Notes under the pieces: model-generated
Databases searched by the model: none
The model's input: the letters and a program-made list of their open reading frames with translations, nothing else
What the model was told of the DNA's origin: nothing
Part shown: positions 24,944 through 35,207 of the stretch, piece after piece
Position numbering within the stretch: the stretch's first letter is position 1
How the letters are laid out: the number at the start of each line of letters is the position of its first letter
Made by a program: the position numbers and the translations under genes
Origin: Curvularia sp. ZM96
Taxonomy: Eukaryota > Ascomycota > Dothideomycetes > Pleosporales > Pleosporaceae
Assembly: GCA_022457065.1 (NCBI GenBank)
Contig: JAJGBQ010000004.1
Coordinates: 1,612,001-1,676,000 of the forward strand
Length of the DNA stretch: 64,000 bases
Direction of reading: 5' to 3'

Positions 24944-26812
24944 GATGGCATAACGAGTAAAGGAAACGAGCGACGACGTGAGGCACAAGGACGAAGGAAC
25001 TGGCTGGGACAAGTGAGATCAAGAGATGGACAAGACCGTCTAGAGAAAAGCGTCTATTTGATAGTGGCCCGATGATACGAGGGTTCACCTAGAAACGGCG
25101 GAATGCAGCGAAGGCTAGCCGTTTATAGTCAAGACATGGCCACGCGAACCCCTGGGCTACGCTCGCGCCATGACCGAGAGGGTAAGTAAGAGCATGATGG
25201 TTTGAGAGATGGGCCTGAGTTGCAACGTGCAGGATGCGGAGGTGACAAAAACATGTGGACAGGAGAGGCTCGCAGGGAGCGTTCAGGGGCTGAAGCTTCT
25301 TTCGAACCCTGGCGCTAGCACGCTTCGAGCACGGCTAGATGTGCTTGCGGTTAGCCGCTCACTGTCAAGGCGTGTTGGCGAACTCGCCGCCGGCCATTTG
25401 TTCCCTCCAACCGCCACCTCGAACCTTTTCTCCCGCCAGCTGAGATGCGTGGTAGGCGGAGCAGAAGTCCGGAAGAATAACATCAAGCAACGCCATGCCA
25501 CACAGCAGCATCTTGGGCCAGCCGCCTGAACAGGCTTGGCGCAGGAGCTTGGCAGGCTTATCCCCTGATTGTTGCAGTTCCCTTCCTTTTGCCGGAACGG
25601 TACATGCGCGTCTAGGAAGGTGGACCAACTGCAGGTAATGAAGATCAAGTAGATCCGTGATCCGCATTGGGCTGTCCAACTGTCCATCCCTGCCTTGCCG
25701 AAGGGTTTCCTTGTTGTCAAGCGTGTGGGATGTCTCCACTCTTCTTTTGCAACGGACGCTGTTCCTAATGTCCATCTGAGTTGCCGCTCCTCTTATCTCA
25801 ACAACCCGAGTCGACTAGAGACACCATTAATCTACGGACACGATGGGGGCTTGGCGCCGTGTCCACTGTGCCCCCCCTCGTGTCATTGCCAAGGCCAGGA
25901 CCCAGCTGGTGAGACTATACGAGCTTAGCTGACTCTCCTTCGGCCTTGCTAAACGCGCCTCGCCCTTATCGATAGCACCCACACAGTAAGGTTCTTGACT
26001 GCAGTCCCGTATGAATGGAAGTGCTGACTCATAGCAGCGTAACAGCGTTGTTGCAACATCGTACAAATTAAGTTTTTCCAGAGAAGAGACGAACAGCTAG
26101 CCCGGACATAACCGTGTTGTTACATCTGAAAAGCTACCAAGTGAGAGAGCCGCCGAAGAGCTACCGCAAAGTTGGTGAGAACAAGACCGATGTTGCTAAT
26201 TCTGTCTGCCTGGTTGCTGAAAATACATGCTGATACAAGCACATGAATCAATGTGTTTGGAATCACACGAGGGTCGTGTCAGGGAACAAAGGTGAATCAT
26301 AAAACCAGCCTAGAACACCGCAAAAGAAAACCTCCCAAAAAATCATCAACCATCACAAAAAGTAACCTGAACGCACAGACACATACACACGGACACGACA
26401 TGCTCCTGCGTCAAACTTCTTCCAAAAGGCGCTGCTCTTTCAAGATCTGGCTATCAGCTACGAAGTACATCAAAGCAATACTGTTTTCGATTAGTACAGG
26501 GTCCAGATCAGGACAACAGTAATTCCTACGACACACGTAATGAAAGTCGGCGAAGGTTCAGAAACACGCTGCAGAACCAATCCTTTCCAATGAGGCGATC
26601 GCGAATGGACTTTTATCATCCAAAAATACCTATGCTATGGAAGAAAGAATAAGACCTCCTTGTCTTGAATAACCATGAAGGCTAACCAAAATCAAAAGAA
26701 CACTTTTCTACAAAACGCCTACGCTATGCTGAAACCATGCAAACTCACCATTGCCCTCTAATGATGCATTGCGCCAATGTATAGTTGTCGTAAATCGTGA
26801 TATCATATTCCT
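24944..26812. other. 1.9-kb interval, no supported gene
   Basis: It holds the GT90 promoter at the left and the 3' UTR of the Jjj1 gene at the right. Open frames at about 25209-25775 and 26253-26522 lack domains and sensible starts. Confidence 0.45.
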
Positions 26813-28542
26813 CTACCGCTTCTTGCCCTTCTTCCCGCCAGCAGCCACAGATTTTAGCGCAGCATGCCTGGGGTTTTCTTTCAAGTGCTGATGAAGTTGA
26901 GTCTTTGATGCAAACCCTGCACTGCAGCCTGCGCATTTTATCTCTGTATCCGCATTTCCTGTTTCGGCTTGCTTCGCTGCTCTCTTTGCGCGCTTCTGTG
27001 CAGCCTTGCCCATCTTGGGCTGCGGGGCAGCAGCGGTTTCTGACTGCTCGGGGTCGGTGGACTGGGTGTTTAGTTCCTCTGTGGGTGCTGTAGACGGCTC
27101 TGTACTACCGATACCAGCGAGTCGCGCTTCAATTTCGGAGCGTGAAGCGTACTCGTCATCACTATCGTCATTGTCATCATCGCCAGTGTCCTCCGATGTT
27201 GTTCCGATTTTGGCAGGGGACTCGGCGGTTTTATGGCCGGACATGTTGTTCGTCAAACGGGGATTTTCCTCGTCTATGCCGTCATCTTCTACGCGGAGTT
27301 TGTCTGCTTTTTCGACGAGATCTTCAACAGAGTCACCCAAATCGTTCGAGGCGGGCGTATCAGCACCAGTCTCAAGCTGATCGTCTGCTGGCACCATTAC
27401 ATCTTCGTCTAGAGCATCCTTGCTCAAGTCGAGATGGGCATTGTCTTTCTGCATCTTCTTCTTCAGTGCCTGTATTGCCTTTTGGTGTTTCTTGCTCTTT
27501 TCGTGAGCGTCGTATTGTCGCTCACTCTTGAAAGTCTTGTTGCAGGCGACGCACTCAAAATGTTCTTCTTCGATTTCTTCTTCACTTTCTTCCTCAAGTT
27601 CGTCAGCTGGACGTGCTGTGGCCCAGTCTGGCACTGCTTGCGTCTCCTCTTCCATCTTTGCAAGCTGTGCAGCCCTTGCTCGCGCAGCCTGGGCCTTTCG
27701 TGCGTCGCGTTGCGCCTTTGCCTTGTCCTCGTCTGTCTGGTTGCTGGGAGTGTAACGCGGATCTCGTTTGCGTACGAAGGCTACCAGAGTCCTTACGGCC
27801 TCGTTGAACTCGCGCCTGCCATCGTCACGAAGCTTTTGGTTCTCTTTCTCCATGAGCCTACGGGTACGGCGATCGGGGGCGTGAGATAACTGGTACATGT
27901 CCAACCACGCAAAGCTCTTTGCTGTTGCGAATCCATTCCAGATGGCGTAAAAGTCGCGCACAACGCCGTCGTACGTATCCTCCTTATGGCCAAACGAGGG
28001 GTAATTGGGTATATCGACGTCTTCGTAGTCTGCGGCGTACTCTTCCTCGCGCGCGAGCTGCTCGAATGTCTCTCTAACAAAGCCAAAGAATCCATTGGGA
28101 GAGTCAGAGAAGTCGACATTTCCCCTGAACTTGCCCATCATCCGCGCCAGGTCGTCTGCTGTCGTGACACGCATGTTGCCCTGGTAGTGTTGCCCAGCCT
28201 CTTCCTCGCCCGTTCCCCCTCTCAGTATACTGCCTTCGTGTGCATCGTACCATGCACGCTCCTGGTCATCTGAAAGTACTTCGTAAGCGGCTCGCACTTC
28301 GGCGAAGAGAGCGGTAGTGCGTTCGACGTCGCCATAATTGCGGTCAGGGTGAAGTTCCAGAGCCTTTTTGCGATATGCCTTCTTGAGCCTTGGGGGGATT
28401 AGTAGTGAAGCGTACACAAGATTGTAGTAACGCACTCGTCTTGGGTGGCATTGCGCTCGACTCCTAGCAATTCATAGTAGCTTGTTTTCACTTGGCTCCC
28501 TGTAGGTGCCTCCCCGCCTTGAGACGACTGCGATGCACCCAT
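26813..28542 (-). CDS. JJJ1: J-domain protein Jjj1 (DNAJC21 family)
   Basis: Two exons, 28542-28436 and 28388-26813, give 560 aa. The join puts ELKKAYRKKAL after NATQD and completes the J domain (about 20-90) with its HPD motif at 49-51. A long helical charged region follows. Two C2H2 zinc fingers flank the acidic part: FECVACNKTF...H...H near residue 312 and IKCAGCSAGF...H...H near residue 520, with a Lys-rich end. This order is that of yeast Jjj1, which works with Rei1 and Hsp70 to release Arx1 from cytoplasmic pre-60S ribosomes. It is divergent from the SPX-RING gene. Confidence 0.94.
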
Positions 28543-29470
28543 GCTAGTGGTCTGGTTTCAAGAAGGGTTGTGGCGATGTTTGCAGGGTCCAGAGAATTTG
28601 TATGTATTCGTGTTGCAGTAGTTGGAATCGTCTAGTCTGGGCGGGTCTATGGAGAAGGTCGCAGCGCCCCGCACTCATACAAACAACTACACCAGCCTGC
28701 AGGCTTCGCCAACAACGTCCTCGCCGCTGGGATGCGCCGAAGTTATAGCGAAGGCGTGGCTCCTGTGATTGTACCTGAAATGAGTCGTTAAGAGGCGAAG
28801 TTGCGTCATCACCGAAACTCGGCTATGACTGTGCGGTGGCAGGCCGCCCATTGGTTGGGGGCGGACAGGCGAAAAAGTTGTGAAAAAGCAGTGACAAGGA
28901 GAGAAAAGAGCCGCTACGAAGGCCAGCGCAGGTCTAGCGAGGCCATGCGACGCCGGTGCAAAGCATGCATGCGGTTTCTTTTTCTCTTTAAAGGCGCCAT
29001 TTCCCCAGGTGTTTGCGCAGGGCAAAGAAGCATTTTTCGATCGACCTTGGAGTGGCGCCCTCGTATCCTCATCACAGGCACCAGGGCGCATGACCATCAT
29101 CGGAGCAAGAAGCCGTTGTTGAGGCCTGGTTAATCGCTCATTCGCTGGCGCTACCTTTGTTCAAATACGTCTGGGACTTGCAGGCGACACCCTTGGCATC
29201 TTCTTCTACACACTCGCACACGCTCCTTTGCACGGCCGCAGCGTCTCCAAACATCCGTACTGTACGACCTACAGAGCCGCATCCAAGCCGACGATCACTC
29301 GTGCATCCCCAGCTGTCAGGCCCACGGAACTGCGTCGGAAACTTTGCCATCTGCGGTGCGCCCAAGACCCCGCTTAGCCGCTCAACCACTCAACTCCCCA
29401 CGTGCGCCGTTTGCGCGTTCTGACAAGCCAGCCCTGTCCACGCTTCCTGCCCGTCAACCCTAGCTCAACC
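28543..29470. promoter_or_regulatory. Divergent promoter between JJJ1 and the SPX-RING gene
   Basis: A 928-bp interval between divergent starts with no gene inside. It contains the E-box described separately at 29399. Confidence 0.6.
29399..29404 (+). promoter_or_regulatory. CACGTG E-box upstream of the SPX-RING gene
   Basis: CACGTG lies 67 bp upstream of the ATG. It is the core site of the phosphate-responsive bHLH factors Pho4 in yeast and NUC-1 in Neurospora. Since SPX domains sense inositol pyrophosphates, phosphate control of this gene is plausible. A single hexamer is weak evidence. Confidence 0.35.
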
Positions 29471-30915
29471 ATGAAGTTCGGCCACCTCTTTAAGCAGACG
29501 CTTAGGGACGAGGGCTTTCCGCCCGACTGGGTCGACTCGGCCATCTCCTATTCGCAGCTCAAGAAATGCATCAAGAGGCTTACCGACGAGCTGCGGCAAG
29601 TCGGCCTGGACCCTGCCACTCTGTCCAAGCTGCTGAAGCATGTTGAGGACTACAATGCTTCTGCCGAGCATCCCGATGACCAGGAACGACCCTTTGAGTA
29701 CATTCTCAATCCGGATAACCCCAAGGATGGCTCGCAACCGCGCAAGGCTTTTCATCCAAAGCTTCTCTTTTATGTAGATGAGACAAGCGGAGAAGTCATG
29801 GGCGCAAAACTTGATGAAGAAACGAGGAGCAAACTTCATTTACTGGCGGTTGAAACCGGCATGTCCGACATGCGAGTGCTTGACGACTCCAACTCATCTT
29901 CTGGCTCTCTTGATTCCGCTGGATCAGGTGCAACCAACGTGCCTGGGAATCGACCTGGTTGCCGCACAGTGCTGGTACCAATTACTTCTGACACAGAGTT
30001 CTTCACACGCCTCACAAGCGAGGTCTCGGGACTTGAAAAACTGCAAGAGCGCGAACAGAAGCGCATGAATGGCCAGATCGAGGCTCTCGGAAAGCAGGTC
30101 GCCAAGTTAACAGATCCAGATCGACGAACGACACGGAAAATGCTCACAACTTGGCGCCAAATTTTCCAAATCTACGTCGAAGAAGGCATCTTCTTTGGCA
30201 CAACCGAGCTCGATCACAAATCCCATGATTCAGAAAAGGCCATGGCCCGACTCGCCAGCTTCTCCAACAAAATCGCCAAGGCCGGACTCGTCGAGCAACT
30301 GAAGAAGAAGGACAACCTTGCTGCTCTCAACACCTTCATGCACATCAACCGCGAGATCCTCCAGGGTCTCCGCTTCGGCGAAATCAACCACAACGCCATG
30401 ATCAAGATCCTGAAAAAATTCGACAAGCGTACCGCTCTAGGCGTCAAGACGACATTCCCCCGCCAAGTCGAGTATCCAGAATTCTCCGAGCACCTGGCCA
30501 AGGCCGTGTGCGCAGAAGTCAACACGCAGATCTTATCCCACGTCCCACAGATAGACGATTACTCGTGCCCTATGTGCATGGAGATCCAATGGCGGCCGGT
30601 AAAACTCAGCTGCAATCACACTTTTTGCATCCGCTGCTTGATCGTCATGCAAAACAACAAGCAGTATAACTGTCCATTTTGCCGGCAACGGACCATTTTT
30701 GACGCTAATTCAGGTGAGTCTTGGTCGATCTCTCTGTCGCAGGGAACTAGGAACTAACGTTTTTAATCGCAGATAATCTCGATACAGAGAAAGCAGCCTT
30801 CTTGAAGAAGTGGTTCCCGCAAGAAGTAAAGGATAAGCAAAAGTACAATGAGATGATGGCGGGCGTGGACCAATATGGCGAGGTCTATGCTAATGAGAAA
30901 TGCGCCGTCATGTGA
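29471..30915 (+). CDS. SPX-domain RING-finger E3 ubiquitin ligase with a C-terminal CaaX box
   Basis: Two exons, 29471-30713 and 30773-30915, give 461 aa. The N-terminus MKFGHLFKQTL starts an SPX domain that is split, as in this family, by a variable insert; its second half, KKDNLAALNTFMHINREILQGLRFGEIN and MIKILKKFDKRT, ends near residue 340. A C3HC4 RING lies at 366-404 (Cys366, Cys369, Cys381, His383, Cys386, Cys389, Cys401, Cys404). The second exon adds a helical tail ending in EKCAVM, which fits a CaaX prenylation signal with Met last, favouring farnesylation. Fungal relatives are annotated as RING-14 proteins. The role, probably phosphate-linked ubiquitination at a membrane, is inferred. 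Confidence 0.9.
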
Positions 30916-31529
30916 GAAGAAGACGAGAAAGACAAGGAGAGAGGCGAAGATATTTTTTCTCCTCATCTCCTTCCCCATACTGGTTCATTTGGACAGAAGA
31001 TACGCATGGGCGGAGCCTTTTACTATTCTACTGCTTCTTCGTCTTGCTAATTTTCTGAACTTTCGCGACAGAGATACCCCCACCTTTTTTAACCCATTTT
31101 CTATACTTAGCAGAGACAATAGCATATTTCGGTACATACTTTGATATATACTATCACCATTTTACATTCAGCAAGACTTTGCTTCATGTGACAACAGTAC
31201 CACGCAATACCATGTGACGACGGTGATTCATAGCATCACGTGACTGGAACAATCGCCAAACAGTATAGGGGAGAATAGAAAAGTCGTTGTGCTTGATAGA
31301 TGCTACAGACAAAATAGTAATCGCGGATGTATGACAACATCACATGTCGTTGCGTCCTGTATCCCGCCCTGGAGAGATGAATGAACTCCAGCCCTAGATG
31401 CAAAAAGAAAAAAGAATACGCTGTGTTTGAGCCCAAGAAGCCATGAAACCAAAAGGAAAAAAGATAACTTTGCCAGTCAAAGGCTATGTATCATACGGAG
31501 AGATAGACGGACATGGAGAGTAAAAAAGA
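30916..31529. other. 614 bp between convergent genes, no gene seen
   Basis: This holds the 3' UTRs of the SPX-RING and Bsd2-like genes. It is AT-rich with T-runs. Nothing else is visible. Confidence 0.5.
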
Positions 31530-32718
31530 CTATACACTGCGCTCTGGACTTTCGCCCTCGGCTACCACGGCGACACCCAAGCCGCGGTCAGGAGATTGAA
31601 GAACAAGCTGCTCGTGCCGCCTTGCGCGGATAAAGTCTGATACACTCTTGATCAAGATGAACCATCCGATAATCATCAGGCCATAGGCTACCCAATCGCT
31701 TCCGGTAATGGCACTCGATGCAGGGGTTGAGTCACTTCCGGCGCTGCCACCTGTGCTGACCTTGTCTGGGTCGAAGTCGTGCGAGTTGGGATCGCTTGGT
31801 ACGCCGCCGTTGAAGCCTTGGCCTGGGTTGTCATTGCTGCCGTTGCTGGGGTTGAGAACTGCAGAGCGGAAGCCAAAGCCAAACTGCACAAGCGTGATAC
31901 CGAGACCAGCGCGGGATCCGTTCTTTGCAGCGTGGGTGGTGTGGAGAAGGTAGGTGAGCAAGAAGCCGACGAGTTGGAAGGACATGGAGATCATGGCGTT
32001 CCAGAGGAAACTGAAGAGCGATCCGACAGGAAGACCCTCGACAAACACCTCATCGCCAAAGGTGCCAGGAGCAAGGATTGTCGTCTCCCAATATGGTGGT
32101 GTTGCGTCTGCGGCCGCTTGTTCATATGTCTGTGTCAATGTTAGAAGTGATTTGGAGACTAGAGATCAGACGCGGTACGTACCGGAGGCTTCTCCTCAGC
32201 ATCCTCACCCCGTGTTGGCTTTGCGCTGAGGTTTGCCCACACGCCACCGTTTCCACCACCATAGACTCGTCCACTGCTAGGTGCTTGCGTGTTGAATACT
32301 GGCAATTCGGTGACCCGTCTTTGGATGCCGGGAACTGGCGACTCCTCTTCGCTACGTGGGTTCCCCCGCATCAAGCGCTGTCGATCATCCCCATTGTCAT
32401 CATCGTCATCATCCGAGTCGGAATCAAATGTGTCGGCGAGCGTGCGGTCTTCGTCGTTGGCTGCCGGGTCTTCTGCTAAGAGACGCCGCGATGCGGCGTT
32501 GGGGGATGATGCGCGGGAGTGAAAGGAGGGTGGTGGCGAGGCAGGTGGCCATTGCTGGGCCGATGTTGACGATGCGTGCGAGTCATCCTCGTCTTGAGCA
32601 GCTACCTGTGAAGTGTTAGTTCTGTTGTCGCGAGGGCAATGGTCCAAGGGGCTCGCGCAGTCGCACGATGTCCTTAGGGACCCAGGCAACGTACCCTTTC
32701 ATAGCGTTGGCTAGGCAT
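31530..32718 (-). CDS. BSD2: Bsd2/Ndfip-family Rsp5 adaptor, three-pass membrane protein
   Basis: Three exons, 32718-32695 (24 nt), 32605-32183 and 32129-31530, give 348 aa. The tiny first exon encodes MPSQRYER and joins in frame to VAAQDEDD. The N-terminal half is Ser/Pro/Asp-rich and cytosolic. The second junction creates PPTY at residues 148-151, a PPxY motif of the kind that binds WW domains of Rsp5/Nedd4 ligases. Three hydrophobic segments follow, with LFSFLWNAMISMSFQLVGFLLTYLLH and GLGITLVQFGFGF typical of the family, and a last one near WVAYGLMIIGWFILI. Yeast Bsd2 sends metal transporters and misfolded membrane proteins to the vacuole. Confidence 0.9.
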
Positions 32719-33178
32719 GGCGTGCACACAGCCGGACGCGGCGATGCGGAGTGTGGAAAGGCGAAATGGATACACGGAGTAGTTTCTGGTGCCGTGTGTC
32801 GGAAGCGGCGGTCGTGATAGGGATAAGTAGGAGTGGGAGCAGCGAGTGTGGAGTAGACGGACGGCGGGCGGCAAAGGGAAGCCACTGGAAGAGCGACGGG
32901 GCGTGTCAGGCGGCAAGGGCAGCAGTAGAGTGAGAGACGGCGTTTCAAATGCGCTGCGCCGGGTCTTGCTTCTTTTAGGACAAGCCATGCGGCTGCTGCG
33001 CCACGCCCCCCGCTGCACAGGCCCTGCGCTCTCGGACCCTGGCCATCGAGAAAGCATCATCGATTGCTGCTCTTTTGCTGACCAAGGCAGTCGGCTTGAA
33101 TATTCACCCGCGCCCGTCGCCTACATTTGGACATACACATACACATACGCGTACCTACATACGCATGTATGCACAGCC
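32719..33178. promoter_or_regulatory. Divergent promoter between BSD2 and the Cbp6-like gene
   Basis: 460 bp between divergent start codons. Alternating ACATAC/GCATGT repeats lie at about 33129-33175, just before the Cbp6-like ATG. No gene is inside. Confidence 0.5.
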
Positions 33179-33630
33179 ATGGCGAGTACAGTAAGTTGAG
33201 ACACCAATGCCATTACGTGCGCCCAGCTAATGGTTTCAAGATAGCAAAGCAATACACACGCCTCCTCGCCCTCTGGCCTAAGGACGCCCTGCGCCCAAAT
33301 CTCCCCTTCACACGCGCAATTGAGCACCACGGCCAGCCTTTTGGTGTAAAGCCCATCACTCCTCTGCCCGAAGACGCTCCAAAGCCGCAGTCGCCAGCCG
33401 CATCATCACCCCCGCCAAACCCCAAACTCGAGCAAGCGCAAGTAAATGCTCTCTTCTCGTTACTCGAAAACAGATATAGCACAAAATATGCGCTGTCGCC
33501 AGGCGTGCTGAAGCCCACGTCCGCGCCTGAGCACTACACCAAGTTGATGGAAGAGATTGAGCGCGCACCGCACAAGACGTGGTGGCAGGCCAAGGTCGAC
33601 CAGTGGAAGATGAAGATCCGATGGTCATGA
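33179..33630 (+). CDS. Small mitochondrial complex III assembly factor, Cbp6/UQCC2-like
   Basis: Two exons, 33179-33190 (only 12 nt, encoding MAST) and 33241-33630, give 133 aa. The intron has a CTAAT branch site just before its AG. The mature protein begins IAKQYTRLLALWPKDALRP, a helix plus WPxDxLR motif that resembles the start of Cbp6/UQCC2 proteins, and ends with a Trp-rich helix (KTWWQAKVDQWKMKIRW). Cbp6 with Cbp3 binds mitoribosomes and newly made cytochrome b. The assignment rests on the short N-terminal motif and size, so it is tentative. Confidence 0.6.
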
Positions 33631-33706
33631 GGTTACGAAATAACGATTGTACTATATTGTAAAAATAACATCAAAAATGCAGATATGAGGTGGTTGTCTG
33701 GCTAAT

Positions 33707-33750
33707 CTTCACTTTCACTTTCACTTTCATTTTCATTTTCATCTTCACTT
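33707..33750 (+). repeat. TTTCAC/TTTCAT hexamer array
   Basis: About seven tandem six-base units, first TTTCAC and then TTTCAT types, upstream of the BTB gene. It is a simple minisatellite and may lie in that gene's promoter. Confidence 0.8.
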
Positions 33751-33864
33751 GCGTTGATTAGGCAGACCTTGCCAAGCTTGCTCGCACCTTGATCAACTTG
33801 TTTGCCTCAAACAAACTGACCAACACCCTTTGTTCACCTTTCTCAGCACTCAACTCGAAACACC

Positions 33865-34593
33865 ATGAAGCCGGACATCGATTCTCACATAGAGCGTGGG
33901 CGCTACCCGCGAAAGGCGGCTTACAAGTGATCTAATTATGTCCTAACATCATTACAATGCTGACAACTTCCTAGCATGTTAGATACCGTTGCCATCAAAG
34001 TCGGCACTGAAGGAAGCATGTACACCGTCCATTCTGCTGTCCTTCGCAAAAGATCAAAATTCTTTGCCAATGCCATGAAACCAGAGTGGTCCGGATCGGT
34101 CACCTCTCGTCCCCCTATTGATCTCACCGATGAAGATTCTGATATTTTCGAAATCTTTTTGCACTGGCTGTACTTCAGGAGCCTCCCTACTATTACCGAA
34201 GACCAGGAAAATGCAGAAGTGGATGCCGAGTTTTGCACTCTTAGCAAGTGTTACGTTCTGGGCGAGAAGATCATAGCCATTGGCTTCAAAAACGCTATCC
34301 TAACTGCTCTCACCAACGCGAAATCCGAGCCATCATGTCTAAATGTTCCCTGTCCAGGCGAAGCTCCGGTTACCATCATCTATGAGGGAACTCCGGAGAA
34401 TTCCCCAGCTAGAAATCTACTAGTCGAAATGTGGACTAGATATGCAACAGCGGAATGGGAGCATCTCCTGGACAAAATGCCATCTGCATTCAAGGTCGAC
34501 CTGATCCGGGCCCTGGTGAACAACAGGGATGTGTGTTCGGAAAAAATTGATTCAGTGGTGTACTGGGAATCTGGAACTCCAGAGTCATCCTAA
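33865..34593 (+). CDS. BTB/POZ-domain protein (plain BTB, no inserted finger)
   Basis: Two exons, 33865-33926 and 33975-34593, give 226 aa. Without splicing, the first ATG runs into a stop after 21 codons; the GT-AG join at phase 2 continues RKAAY-N-MLDTVAIKVG. The BTB fold is seen in order: VAIKVG, YTVHSAVLRKRSKFFANAM, PPIDLTDEDSDIFEIFLHWLYF (about 22-100), then a helical tail with cysteines. Such single-domain BTB proteins are abundant in plant-associated fungi; partners, probably Cullin-3 or other BTB proteins, are not known. The phase-2 intron just before the first strand matches the three BTB-finger paralogues at 49-54 kb. Confidence 0.8.
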
Positions 34594-35207
34594 GTCGAGA
34601 GGAGGCATACGCTCGAGGATGGCCGGCTTGCTATCCAAAACCCTTCAAGATACTCTTCACACATCTGGTGCTTTCGATGGCGACTCATAGAGTCAATGGA
34701 GCAACGGTACGGAAATAATCAGAATAGCAAACATGAGGTTGGCAAAACCGGAAGGGGGTTTATGTACTGTGTTCCATTTGAGTGCATCATTCCAATATGA
34801 GAAAATTCTGAAATGCTACTGAAACCTTTCCTTCCTGAGGTGACATAACAAACTGCACTATCGTGAGCTGTATGACTATGAAACTTAGTATCAAAGCTGC
34901 TTTCAGCAAGTCTAAATATCTCAAGAGAATGATATTTTCAGAATTCATGTAATTCAGATGATGGGAAGAGTATGTTACAGCGTAGTGAATTGTTTAGCAG
35001 TAGGGAGTACGGGTGCCAAGCTGCAGCACAAGTATGAGTTATATTTGGTTACGAGTGGATGTCTTCCTAGTTCTCCACGCCCATGTACATGTAATTGGTA
35101 ACATTCGCACCTAGTTCTCTGCCATCGCTTGCTTCCATGGAAAAGTCTCGTCCAGTTTCTCCCTTCTCACCCGCGCATTCCAAATTTGACATCCATCCCC
35201 CACAACC
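34594..35207. other. 614 bp between convergent genes, no gene seen
   Basis: This holds the 3' ends of the BTB gene and the NLR-like gene. Only short frames are present. Confidence 0.5.

Noticed and set aside
25290..25340. Second B-box-like motif, GGTTCGAA on the minus strand
   Set aside because: It lacks the conserved trailing CC and no tRNA fold is visible nearby.
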